A stretch of DNA of 64,000 bases, taken from contig NZ_CP180001.1 of assembly GCF_047528295.1 (NCBI RefSeq), positions 2,418,001 to 2,482,000 on the forward strand, written 5' to 3'. This DNA is from Peptacetobacter sp900550335 (GTDB taxonomy: Bacteria; Bacillota; Clostridia; Peptostreptococcales; Peptostreptococcaceae). The notes under the pieces are model-generated. The model was not told the origin of the DNA. It was given only the letters and a program-made list of their open reading frames with translations, and ran no database searches. The position numbers were made by a program, and so were the translations under genes. Of the stretch, positions 46,357-59,895 are shown piece after piece (the stretch's first letter is position 1; the number at the start of each line of letters is the position of its first letter).

Positions 46357-47115
46357 TTAGTAATTCTCCTCAATTTCCTCGTACACTGCTTCATCTACAC
46401 TGTTTCTATTGCATAACATATTAAATTCGCAGTACTTACAAGACTTTAAATTTTTCTCATTAAAGTTTGATTTTTTTATCTCTTTTATAAGTCCCTCTAT
46501 TTTTATTTTGTCTTTTTCAAATTTCTCTTCGCTGTATGTCAGCTCTATTGGCTCTGTGTAGTACTCAGGTTGATAGTAGTACATTTTTACTCTGGCCTTT
46601 TCCACGCCATTTCCGTATATTTTAGGTATTGCCTCGTAAGCAATTGCCATATATACAATACTCTGCATCCTATTTTCTAAATCGTTGTAATTTAGCTTTC
46701 TATTCTCTGTTTTCCAATCCCAGACATCAATACAAAGCTGATTATTTTCTCTATATATAACAGCTAAGTCGTATTTTGCAGTCAATCTACTTTCTTCATC
46801 TATTTTTATAGAAAGTCCGTACTCTGGTAAATATTCTCTATCTTCGTAAATAGGTACTGCCTTTTTTACTTTTTCTAACCACTTATCAAATTTCTCATAT
46901 TCTTTACTCCCTGTAAACTTGCCTACAGGTATTCCAGAAAAATATCTTTCACACATTAAATGAAATTCTCTACCGTATTTCATACTTCTGTAATATTCTT
47001 CATCGTCTTCTTTTTTCCAGTTTAGCCCTTGTATATACTTATACCCGAATTTTTTAGGGCAACTTCTAAATGTATTTAATGCATTCTGGCTAAATTCAAA
47101 TCCAGAAAAATCCAT
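46357..47115 (-). CDS. Stand-alone RecB/Cas4-like PD-(D/E)XK nuclease with Fe-S cysteines
   Basis: This 252-residue protein is a single-domain exonuclease of the PD-(D/E)XK_1 group. REFHLMCERYF supplies the conserved histidine, KYDLAVIYR the first aspartate, and VWDWKTENR the D-x-K core. Four cysteines, one in FRSCPKKFGYKYI near the start and three in CKYCEFNMLC near the end, match the Fe-S cluster of AddB and Cas4. GAGGTG precedes the ATG at 47115; a GTG at 47124 is part of that site. It lies directly after the helicase gene, with which it presumably acts as a split AddA- or AddB-like enzyme. Confidence 0.85.
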   Translation of the reverse strand: MDFSGFEFSQNALNTFRSCPKKFGYKYIQGLNWKKEDDEEYYRSMKYGREFHLMCERYFSGIPVGKFTGSKEYEKFDKWLEKVKKAVPIYEDREYLPEYGLSIKIDEESRLTAKYDLAVIYRENNQLCIDVWDWKTENRKLNYNDLENRMQSIVYMAIAYEAIPKIYGNGVEKARVKMYYYQPEYYTEPIELTYSEEKFEKDKIKIEGLIKEIKKSNFNEKNLKSCKYCEFNMLCNRNSVDEAVYEEIEENY

Positions 47116-47132
47116 TTTATTCACCTCTTTTA

Positions 47133-49460
47133 TTATCTAACTCTTCTCTTTTGTATATGTTCTTCCATAAGTTCGAAGTACTCACTTTTTTCCTGTTTTA
47201 AAGGATATTTTTTCTTTTTATCCTCGTCGCTATTAAATCTAGATGCCGATATTATCAGCATTTCCTTAGCCCTAGTTACACTTACATAGAAAAGTCTTAT
47301 CTTTTCTCTAATCTGATCTAGCTTTAACTCTATGTCAAAATCTGTTCTTTCTAATCCATTTGTAAGTTTTTCTATTTCTGACATTACTAGTGCTTCAGGA
47401 TTATTGTATTTTTCTTTTAGGAAATACTTTTGACAAGGCAGCTTAAAATTCAAATCACTAGGGAATTGGTATTTCGTACATTTAAGCATAAATACACAGT
47501 CCCACTCCATTCCCTTTGATTTATGATTAGTACATACAGTAACACTACCTGGAGTAGGCTCGTATCCATTTATATTTCCTGTTATGTCTAATATATGTCT
47601 AAAACTACTGTTTCCTCTGTCCTTTATTACATTTACTATGTATTCAAAATCTACATCTTTATCTTCTCTTTTTAAGTATTTAACGTAAAATGCTACATAT
47701 TCTGCAATTGCCATTTCTTCATCTGTTATATCTAGCCTATCCCGTATAAATAAGACTAATAAATCTGCTCTATTCCAAGAATAATCTATTATTTCCTGCA
47801 TTTTTTCTAATGCTTTTTTAAACTTACAAAATATACTACTAGTATCATCAACTATTCCCAAATCAAGCTCATCAAAATTATAAATAAGCTCGTCTGTTGT
47901 AAAACCTTTAAATATGTTCAAGAAGTCCTTCTTTCCTTCTTCACTTTCTTCTTTAATGAATACATCTCCTATTACATCCATTAGCTTATCTATATTGTCG
48001 TTATCTATTATAAAGTCTAATATTTTTGCTATATCGTCTATTACTTTCCTCATCTTTTCTGAAGATGTACTTAAATTTTCAAACCGTAAATCATGTTTTT
48101 TTAATTCTGCTGCAATCTTATTGCAATCTCTGTTATAAGGTGCCAATATTCCTATACTTTTGTCTGGATATTTTCTTTTTATACCTTCTACAAATCTTAC
48201 TGTCTCCCTTATTTCATCATCAAAACTTCCTGTATTTAACCATTTTGTATTTATCGTATAGCTCTTTGGTTCTGGATTTTCCTTATATCCTTTTCCTTTT
48301 TCAACTGTTTTTATTTTCATATTCTCAAGTGCATCCCTACACTCTATCTCTGGTAAGGCGTTATTTGTATAGTCTACCAATAAATTTGCAAGTTCAAGTA
48401 TATCCTTGCTGCTTCTGTTTGACATATACATTCTGTGACAACAATCTGCACTTTCTATAAAATCCCTAAAGAATTTTGGATTTGATTCAGAGAAAGTTCC
48501 ACTTATACTCTGGTTTATGTCTCCTACTCTTACTATATTAGGCTCTTCTCCGCCTATTAACTTAATTATCTTTCCTTGTATTTCATTAGAGTCCTGACAC
48601 TCGTCCTCAAATATGTATTTGTATTTCTTATGTAGCTTTTCTCTAACTGCATCATCGTCTCTGACTATTTTATATGCGTTTATTAAAAGGTCGTCGAAAT
48701 CTAATAATCCATGAATTTTTAATTTTTTACAATACATTTCATATATAGGAGCAACTATTACCATTATTCCCTTATAACCTTTTTCAGAAACTCTCTCATT
48801 AAGTATATCAGGTGTTATCCCATTGTATTTTAATTTACTTATAGACCTTGTTACTAAATCAAAGAATCCCTGTTTCCATGTTTCTTCAAATCCTCTAGCC
48901 TTTTCTTGATTTACCTCTTTGGTTTTTTTATCTACGGCCTTTTCGTAATTTATAAAGTAATAAAAATATTTTCTTCCTTTTTCTGTGGATAAATATTTTT
49001 CTATACATTCGTTTAAAATAATAATTCTCTGTGCATCATCAGCAATCATAAATTCTTCATTTAACATCGCTGATTCTGGGTTTTCTTTTATTATTTTAGT
49101 TGCCAAACTATGTATAGTCATAACCTCGTATGAATTTGTCAATTTTCTAAGGGTATCTTTATTTTTTCTTTTTAGTTCCTTTATCTCATCGTCTGTTAGA
49201 GCTTCATCTATTTCAGCATCTTCTCCATATTTTTCGTTCAATAATTTTTTTATTCTTCCTTTAAAATTATTTACCGCACTATTCATATATGTCAATATTA
49301 GTATTTTTTCTTTTCCACTTATATTATTTTCAAGTAACTCAGTAACTAGTCTAGTTACAATAAATGTTTTTCCAGCTCCAGGAACTGCGGGAACTGCCAT
49401 CGTACTAGACTTATACTCCATTATAGGAGTTTGATCCTCTCTGTAAGTTATTTTCCGCAT
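47133..49460 (-). CDS. UvrD/Rep-family SF1 DNA helicase
   Basis: The 775-residue protein is an active-looking superfamily 1A helicase. Walker A is VPAVPGAGKTF (residue 23), motif Ia is ILTYMNSA, motif II is FEDECQDSNEIQ, motif III is VGDINQSISG, motif V is TNHKSKGMEWD and motif VI is YVSVTRAKEML. It lacks a fused nuclease domain, which the next gene supplies as a separate protein. GAGGT precedes the ATG. It is distinct from PcrA in its context: it is encoded in a run with a degenerate helicase-like protein and AddAB. Confidence 0.9.
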   Translation of the reverse strand: MRKITYREDQTPIMEYKSSTMAVPAVPGAGKTFIVTRLVTELLENNISGKEKILILTYMNSAVNNFKGRIKKLLNEKYGEDAEIDEALTDDEIKELKRKNKDTLRKLTNSYEVMTIHSLATKIIKENPESAMLNEEFMIADDAQRIIILNECIEKYLSTEKGRKYFYYFINYEKAVDKKTKEVNQEKARGFEETWKQGFFDLVTRSISKLKYNGITPDILNERVSEKGYKGIMVIVAPIYEMYCKKLKIHGLLDFDDLLINAYKIVRDDDAVREKLHKKYKYIFEDECQDSNEIQGKIIKLIGGEEPNIVRVGDINQSISGTFSESNPKFFRDFIESADCCHRMYMSNRSSKDILELANLLVDYTNNALPEIECRDALENMKIKTVEKGKGYKENPEPKSYTINTKWLNTGSFDDEIRETVRFVEGIKRKYPDKSIGILAPYNRDCNKIAAELKKHDLRFENLSTSSEKMRKVIDDIAKILDFIIDNDNIDKLMDVIGDVFIKEESEEGKKDFLNIFKGFTTDELIYNFDELDLGIVDDTSSIFCKFKKALEKMQEIIDYSWNRADLLVLFIRDRLDITDEEMAIAEYVAFYVKYLKREDKDVDFEYIVNVIKDRGNSSFRHILDITGNINGYEPTPGSVTVCTNHKSKGMEWDCVFMLKCTKYQFPSDLNFKLPCQKYFLKEKYNNPEALVMSEIEKLTNGLERTDFDIELKLDQIREKIRLFYVSVTRAKEMLIISASRFNSDEDKKKKYPLKQEKSEYFELMEEHIQKRRVR

Positions 49461-49478
49461 ATTTTACCTCACTTATCT

Positions 49479-49622
49479 ATTAAATATCTTCATTATGCTT
49501 ATCTGTATTTGTCTGTTAAATATCTTTACTATACTTATATATACTTATTTGCTAAATCTCTTCATTATATATATCGTATATATCTGTATTTCTCTATTAA
49601 ATCTCTTCATTATCCATTAGAT
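49479..49622 (-). repeat. Four imperfect repeats between two helicase genes
   Basis: On the minus strand, units beginning ATAATGAAGAGATTTA are repeated about every 35-42 bases: one at the 3' end of the upstream gene and three more, increasingly diverged, before the UvrD-like gene (variants ATAATGAAGATATTTA and GTAAAGATATTTA). Between them ATACAGATA recurs. Each intact unit holds a short ATG frame (MKRFNREIQIY, MKIFNR). They look like duplications of the upstream gene's end. Confidence 0.75.
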
Positions 49623-51681
49623 TTATTATACTTGTGTACATCATACTTTCTGATAAATATCCATTTAATGAATAATCGCTCTTAAACGCATATACCTCCT
49701 CTGAAGAATCCAACAGAGAGTATAGTTGATTATTCATGTAATATTTTTTTAGCATTTCCTCATCTATATCTGTAAATATGTGCTTTTCCTCATAAGATTT
49801 TCTAAGTACTACAGGATTACTTATTTCTTTGGCAATCTTAGGATTCCACATATTACTTCCGCAGTCAGCCCAAATCTGTACTCCTCTATCGCACATAGAA
49901 TTTATGTAGTAAAAAGGAGTTGTTATCATTATCTTGTCATCTCCTTCGCTATTTTTTAATTCTCTAAATCCTATGTAATCTCTAACATATCCCTTTAAAA
50001 TTTTATCTATTTCAAAATCTTCTATAACTCCACATTCTGCAGCTTCTTCTAATTTTTCACATTCTATTATTACTTTTTTACATATTTCTATATTTTCAAT
50101 TCCGTTTTCTAATGCTATAAGTACCTCTGTGTAAAATCTTCTCATAAATTCACTTCTTTTTAGATTTTTCTTTCTTGCAAGGTAGATTTTTTCTATAATC
50201 AAGTCTAAGTTATATACATTTTCAACAGAATTGTTTATATCTTTTTTATTTATTTCTATATTTTCTTCATCCATTTCAGTAGATTTATCTTCTATATTTC
50301 CCAGGAAATTATCAAATGTTATTTCTCTACTTTCACAGTAAACACTCTCAAACTCAGTATTTTCAAGTACTATAGTTTTTAGTAATGTTTCATTTTCTCT
50401 AAAAATATTATTTGCCTTTATTTTATTTATCCCCAGAACTAACGAAATCATTTGTATATATTCCTCTGTTGAAAACTCTATTTCTGAATTTCCTGCATAT
50501 AATGCGGTAATAATTATCAACATGTTTGCATATCTATGTTGAGATATTTTGAAGTCTGTACTAGTACTAAAGTAGTTTATACCTCTTTTTTTAAGTCCAT
50601 CAGTTATTCTATGAAGCAATATACCAGAGCCAGGCGGAATTATTATTGCTGTTTTTCCTATTTTTTCCGCTTCTTTTGCTATTTTCTCAGTTTTATATAA
50701 TATATCATCTATCATTTCTGTGTATAACTGTGACTGATAGCATTCTTTTATTCTACTTGAGAATGGTTTTAAATCTTTATATTTAGCTCCGTATTTTTTA
50801 TGATTTGATAGATTTTTATTTTCTATACTATCCATATAAGCAAGATTTCCTATATTTTTTATTTCAGAATTATTTTTTCTTGAATAATATTCAACAATAT
50901 TATCTAGGTCAAAATTATATATTGCAGAAAAGTCCGCACTTATATCACCATATATAAATACTTCTTTTCCTATATATTCGAATACTTTTACTAATTCTAA
51001 TTCTGCATTTGATATTTTTTCTATTGAATCTATAATTAAATAATCGTATCTTTTAGCTAAACTTTTCTTATATTCTTCATTTTTTAATAGCTTTTCTGTA
51101 TATAGATATATCGCCATTGGTAAATCTATTGCAGATTTTTCTATAAGTTTATCAGTATATTCTTTTATAATTTCATCATTTTGAGTGTATGAAAATCTTT
51201 CTAAATTTTCCTTATTTTTCTTTGTGTAATATATTTTTTCTCCTGTAGAATATATATCTGTGTTCATATATGCTGCCGATTTTAGATTTGAATATATAGA
51301 TTTTGATATATTTTCTGATGTTCCAGTTATATCTTCAAAATATCCGTATTTATATCTAAAGTTTTCAACCATTTCAGTTATTATATATTCTGGTAATGAG
51401 TATGGGATATTATTTGGTATCCCTTTTATACTTTTTAATTCTTTAGATATTAAAGTCCAGTATTTTTCTAATTCTTTCATTATAAATGATATGTATGTTA
51501 AAATTTGTGGCTCTTCTATATATGTATTTATATTTATGCTTTTTTTAATTTTTTCGATTAATTTTCCATCTGAGACAAGAAAAAGTATCTTAGAACACTT
51601 ACCTGATTTTTGTTTTATCAGTTCATTGTATTTTTCAGATACTTTTTTTAAATTTGTTTGTTTAGTTGTTATCTCTGCCAT
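49597..51681 (-). CDS. Degenerate SF1-helicase-like protein (AddB/RecC-like scaffold)
   Basis: I do not recognise a named family for this 694-residue protein, but the layout is that of an SF1 helicase whose catalytic motifs have decayed. At the Walker A position stands FLVSDGKLIEK (residue 32), without GKT. Motif II is YLIIDSIEKIS in place of DExQ, motif III is FIYGDISADFSAIYNFD, and AIIIPPGSGILLHRITDGL resembles motif IV. RecC and the helicase half of AddB show the same loss. It precedes the active helicase and nuclease genes, so it is likely the scaffold of a three-part complex. The ATG follows AAGGAGAA. Confidence 0.65.
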   Translation of the reverse strand: MAEITTKQTNLKKVSEKYNELIKQKSGKCSKILFLVSDGKLIEKIKKSININTYIEEPQILTYISFIMKELEKYWTLISKELKSIKGIPNNIPYSLPEYIITEMVENFRYKYGYFEDITGTSENISKSIYSNLKSAAYMNTDIYSTGEKIYYTKKNKENLERFSYTQNDEIIKEYTDKLIEKSAIDLPMAIYLYTEKLLKNEEYKKSLAKRYDYLIIDSIEKISNAELELVKVFEYIGKEVFIYGDISADFSAIYNFDLDNIVEYYSRKNNSEIKNIGNLAYMDSIENKNLSNHKKYGAKYKDLKPFSSRIKECYQSQLYTEMIDDILYKTEKIAKEAEKIGKTAIIIPPGSGILLHRITDGLKKRGINYFSTSTDFKISQHRYANMLIIITALYAGNSEIEFSTEEYIQMISLVLGINKIKANNIFRENETLLKTIVLENTEFESVYCESREITFDNFLGNIEDKSTEMDEENIEINKKDINNSVENVYNLDLIIEKIYLARKKNLKRSEFMRRFYTEVLIALENGIENIEICKKVIIECEKLEEAAECGVIEDFEIDKILKGYVRDYIGFRELKNSEGDDKIMITTPFYYINSMCDRGVQIWADCGSNMWNPKIAKEISNPVVLRKSYEEKHIFTDIDEEMLKKYYMNNQLYSLLDSSEEVYAFKSDYSLNGYLSESMMYTSIINLMDNEEI

Positions 51682-51900
51682 AATCTTCTCCTTTTTTGTA
51701 GAACATTAGTTCTTGATATTCTTATTATATCATTTTTTAGGGTAAGTTTAAAGTTGTATATTGTTTGTTTAAAAATATATATATGTATCTTATTTGTTTA
51801 AAATCTCATGAGTATATAATTCATATAAATAATATTTTAGAAATTTATTAATATATTCTTTTTAGTTTTTTTCTGATAATATTGTATTGAGGTGATTAAT

Positions 51901-52608
51901 TTGAAAAATATAGTTATTACAGGTGGTACTGGTGGAATTGGAAAAGCATTATGCTATGGTTTTGCTGATTTAGGTTATAATGTTATTAGCATTGATATTA
52001 ATGATTATAATTTTTGTAAAGAAAATATTCATTTATATATTGCTGATTTAACATCTGAGTATGAAATTAAATCTACTTTCGATAAAATAGTCCATCAGTT
52101 TGGACCTATCCATATACTTATAAATAATGGTGCTATTAGCAAATTTAATAAATCTATATATGAAATTTCTGTTGATGAATTTGATACAGTTTTAAATACT
52201 AATTTAAGAGGTGCTTTTATATGTTGTAAGGAATTTATTTCTGCAAATAAAAGTCTTAATTTCGGAAGAATAATAAATATAGCATCTACAAGATATAATC
52301 AAAATGAAGCTAATTGGGAAGCCTATGGAGCTTCAAAGGGTGGAATAGTATCTCTTACAAATACGCTTTGTGTTTCTTTATCTGGAAGTAATATAACTGT
52401 AAACTGTATAAGTCCTGGTTGGATAGAAACTGAGGGTTATGATTCTTTATCAGAGTTAGATCATTCTCAGCATCCTTCTGGAAGAGTTGGTAAACCTGAA
52501 GATATTTTTAATATGTGTGCTTTTCTTGCTGATGAAAAGAGTGATTTTATCAATGGAGCAAATATTGTTGTTGATGGTGGTATGACTAAAAGAATGATTT
52601 ATTTTTAA
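51901..52608 (+). CDS. Short-chain dehydrogenase/reductase
   Basis: The 235-residue enzyme is a classical SDR that uses NAD(P)H. The cofactor motif is TGGTGGIGKA (residue 7), NNGA follows in ILINNGAISKF, and the catalytic triad is Ser in INIAST, Tyr and Lys in YGASKGG. SPGWIETEG is the usual loop after the active site. The start is TTG at 51901, because the earlier GTG at 51892 lies inside GAGGTGA, the ribosome site. The substrate is unknown. It is monocistronic and convergent with the rRNA operon. Confidence 0.92.
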   Translation: MKNIVITGGTGGIGKALCYGFADLGYNVISIDINDYNFCKENIHLYIADLTSEYEIKSTFDKIVHQFGPIHILINNGAISKFNKSIYEISVDEFDTVLNTNLRGAFICCKEFISANKSLNFGRIINIASTRYNQNEANWEAYGASKGGIVSLTNTLCVSLSGSNITVNCISPGWIETEGYDSLSELDHSQHPSGRVGKPEDIFNMCAFLADEKSDFINGANIVVDGGMTKRMIYF

Positions 52609-52628
52609 TACAGATTATAAATGGATGA

Positions 52629-52669
52629 GATGATTGAATTTTCTTCTATAATTTTCAGTCATCTTTTTT
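52629..52669 (+). terminator. Terminator of the SDR gene
   Basis: GATGATTGAA (52629-52638) pairs with TTCAGTCATC (52654-52663), with one G-T pair, and is followed by six T. It separates the SDR gene from the convergent rRNA operon. Confidence 0.82.
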
Positions 52670-52698
52670 ATTTACATTTTCAAAAAATAAAAAAAGAT

Positions 52699-52818
<120 letters not shown>

Positions 52819-52885
52819 ATCTTTATTTTCAGAGATTGTACTCTGAAAACTACATACATATTAATCAAATTACCAAATATTTACT

Positions 52886-55788
<2,903 letters not shown>

Positions 55789-55934
55789 TTACAGTTGATA
55801 TTTTTTTATAAGGTTATCCTCCTTATTTATCACATTAAGGAAATAAATGATGTCATATCATAATATATATGTAGTTTTCAAAGTACAGTTTTGAAGGAAT
55901 GAACCTTCAAAACCGAACAACAGATAATTCTCCC

Positions 55935-57437
<1,503 letters not shown>

Positions 57438-57661
57438 ATAAAATTTCTTCAAAATTTTATATCGCCAACGAATTTTTCGCTAATGCTCAAAATTCCGTTG
57501 CTCAAAATAAAATTAGTTTGTTAAATCCGCTCAGATGTTATCTCAAAATATCTGGCATGGTTTGTATGGCGTTCGAATTATTTATTCGAACTAAATATAT
57601 CTGCTGTTCAGTTTTCAAAGTTCATTTTGTTCTGTTTCACTGCCCTCTCTCAAGGACAAGT
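57438..57661 (-). other. rRNA operon leader
   Basis: This leader has no gene. GTTCGAATTATTTATTCGAAC (57571-57591) is an 8-bp hairpin. CTCAAAATAAAATT occurs at 57432-57445, across the 16S 5' end, and again at 57501-57514. CTTTGAAAACT, a boxA/processing-like sequence, appears here and in the two rRNA spacers. These are likely processing and antitermination signals. Confidence 0.55.
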
Positions 57662-57693
57662 ATTATATTATCATCTTTTAATTTCATCGTCAA
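57662..57693 (-). promoter_or_regulatory. rRNA operon promoter
   Basis: The minus strand has TTGACG (57693-57688) followed after 17 bases by TAATAT (57670-57665), or after 20 by TATAAT (57667-57662). An AT-rich block of A/T runs upstream (57694-57760) resembles an UP element. Confidence 0.65.
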
Positions 57694-57766
57694 CACTTTT
57701 TTAAAACTTTTTTTGATTTTTTTCAAAACTTTTTTAATCTATATTTTTATTTTTCTCTAAAAACCT

Positions 57767-58636
57767 CTATTTATCAATATTTTCACGGTCTATCTTCTCT
57801 AACTCATAATTATCTATAACATTTACCAAAACATCGGCATACACTAATTCTCCTTTAGAATTTTCTTTTGTCGCATATCCCGCATTTTCTAAAATTTGAG
57901 CTTGTTCTTTTGCATTTTTAGCCTTAAATAGACCTGCTTTCTCATATCTTTTATTTTCTTTTAAAAATTTACCATAATCATAAATCGATTCTTTAAATGA
58001 TCTGTACTTTCTAAAAGCAGCCTCTTCAGTATCATCATATCCTTCCTTAGTTGTCATACTTATAGTTTTACCATCCCATGATTTATCAGCCTTTATACCA
58101 AATAAATTAAATCCTTCTTTAGATAATCCAGATTTACCCCAGTCGGACTCTATAGCAGCCCGTGAAATAACAACAGATGGATATATTCCATATTCTTCAT
58201 ATACATCAACTGCCATTGGCTCCACCATCTTTATAAAATCTTCTCTCTGCATATCCTCTATATAACCTCTGCCAAATGTAGAATAAGCAGCAACTATAAC
58301 AAATGTTAAAACAATTAAAAGTATAGATACTTTTTTATTTTTATTGCTACTTTTAGATTTAGAACTAGATGCCTTTTTACCCTTACTTACTGAACTTCCA
58401 TTTTTAGAAGTTTTCGACTTACTTTTAGAATTGCTCGGTTTTGAAGATGCTTTTGTTTTAGAGTTAATCTTTTTTTTCTTTTGTGAATTAACTTCTCCTT
58501 TTACCTTTTGAAAACTATTACTTCTAATCGGTTTAACTCCTAACTCTCTATCATCTTTATTTTCTTTTATTTTGCCTCTAACACTCTTTCTTAATTCTTC
58601 TAATCCCTTGTTATCTATATTATTATTTTCACTCAT
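57767..58636 (-). CDS. Membrane-anchored GH73 glucosaminidase with basic N-terminal tail
   Basis: The 289-residue protein has a C-terminal GH73 domain (about residues 130-285), an endo-beta-N-acetylglucosaminidase that cuts peptidoglycan glycan strands. The catalytic glutamate is in SRAAIESDWGKSGLS, followed by FNLFGIKADKSWDGKT and FRKYRSFKESIYDYGKFL. A membrane helix (about 104-121) separates it from about 100 Lys/Ser-rich residues, which should stay inside the cell, an uncommon arrangement. A GAGGAA ribosome site supports the ATG. It is transcribed towards the rRNA operon. Confidence 0.88.
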   Translation of the reverse strand: MSENNNIDNKGLEELRKSVRGKIKENKDDRELGVKPIRSNSFQKVKGEVNSQKKKKINSKTKASSKPSNSKSKSKTSKNGSSVSKGKKASSSKSKSSNKNKKVSILLIVLTFVIVAAYSTFGRGYIEDMQREDFIKMVEPMAVDVYEEYGIYPSVVISRAAIESDWGKSGLSKEGFNLFGIKADKSWDGKTISMTTKEGYDDTEEAAFRKYRSFKESIYDYGKFLKENKRYEKAGLFKAKNAKEQAQILENAGYATKENSKGELVYADVLVNVIDNYELEKIDRENIDK

Positions 58637-58761
58637 TCAAAAATTCCTCACAAAATATTATTTAGTACATTTTTTATTATACAATACCAATCATAAGCTA
58701 TACAATTACAATTACTCATCGTGTTGGATTTGATAGGTAATCAAATAAATAAATTAAATAA

Positions 58762-58795
58762 TAAAAAACCAGTAGACACATAGTATCTACCGGTT
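58762..58795 (-). terminator. Terminator of the pot operon
   Basis: On the minus strand AACCGGTAGA pairs with TCTACTGGTT (one G-T) around a loop, followed by TTTT. It lies 45 bases after the potD stop. Confidence 0.87.
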
Positions 58796-58839
58796 AATAC
58801 TCTTTTATTAAAAAGCTCGATCAATAAAATATAATCAAG

Positions 58840-59895
58840 CTATCTTGATTTTAACTCTATCCAAGCTTTATCGTACATTTTTATATCTTTACCTATATCT
58901 GTAAATGTTTCGCATTTACTTAAGTATTCATCATCAGGGTACGCTCCCTTATTGCTAGTTATCTCTTTATCTAAAAGGTCAAAACAGGCTTTATTAGGAG
59001 TAGAATATCCTATATACTCTGTATTTATCTTAGCAATTTCTGGATCTAGCATAAAGTTTATAAACATTTCCGCTTCTTTTTTATTCTCACAAGTAGTAGG
59101 TATACACATAGCATCTACCCATCTATTAGTACCTTCTTCAGGGTTGAAGAATTTTAAATCAGGATTTTCTTCCCGCATAAGATGGAAGTCTCCTGAATAT
59201 ATCATTCCTATATATCCATCTTCTCCAACCATTCTATCTTTAACCTCATCATTTACATAAGCTAAAGCATATTCTTTCTGTTTAACTAATAGCTCTTTAG
59301 CTTCATTTATTTCTTTTGGATTTGTAGTATTCATACTATAACCTAACTTAAATAAAGCTGCACCCATAGTATCTCTAACAGAGTCAAATATTAATATCTT
59401 CCCTTTATATTTAGGATTCCATAATAAATCCCAAGAACCTAAGTCCTTTTCATCTACATACTTAGAATTGTATGCAAGACCTAAAGTCCCCCACATATAA
59501 GGAACGCTGTATTCGTTCTTTGGATCGTATTCAGAACCTAAAAACTTCTTATCTATATTTTTCATATTAGGAATATTTTTAAAATCTAGCTTTTCAAGTA
59601 GACCTTCCTTCTTCATCTTTGCAACCATATAATCAGAAGGAACTACAATATCGTACTTAGTACTTCCACTTTTTACCTTCTGATACATCATCTCATTTGT
59701 ATCATACGTAGAGTACTGTACCTGTATACCAGTCTGTTCTTCAAATACATCTATTAAACTTTCATCAATATAGTCTCCAACGTTGTAAACATTTAAAACC
59801 TTTGATGAATCTGCAGATTTTCTACAACCTGTTAGAGGAAGCACTGCCATAGATGCAATTAAAACAAGAGATAGTATTTTTTTAGTTATTTTCAT
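58840..59895 (-). CDS. potD: Spermidine/putrescine-binding lipoprotein PotD
   Basis: PotD captures polyamines outside the membrane and delivers them to PotBC. The 351-residue precursor has a lipobox at LTGC (residue 24). The mature protein starts VLNVYNVGDYIDESLIDVFE, the family signature, and has YDIVVPSDYMVAKM and VPYMWGTLGLAYN, which line the binding cleft. It follows potC directly, stop to start, with GGGGAAG upstream, and is the last gene of the operon. Confidence 0.95.
   Translation of the reverse strand: MKITKKILSLVLIASMAVLPLTGCRKSADSSKVLNVYNVGDYIDESLIDVFEEQTGIQVQYSTYDTNEMMYQKVKSGSTKYDIVVPSDYMVAKMKKEGLLEKLDFKNIPNMKNIDKKFLGSEYDPKNEYSVPYMWGTLGLAYNSKYVDEKDLGSWDLLWNPKYKGKILIFDSVRDTMGAALFKLGYSMNTTNPKEINEAKELLVKQKEYALAYVNDEVKDRMVGEDGYIGMIYSGDFHLMREENPDLKFFNPEEGTNRWVDAMCIPTTCENKKEAEMFINFMLDPEIAKINTEYIGYSTPNKACFDLLDKEITSNKGAYPDDEYLSKCETFTDIGKDIKMYDKAWIELKSR

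Noticed and set aside
46357..47115. Cas4 of a CRISPR system
   Set aside because: The domain and cysteines are Cas4-like, but there are no other cas genes or repeats, and the neighbours are AddAB-type.
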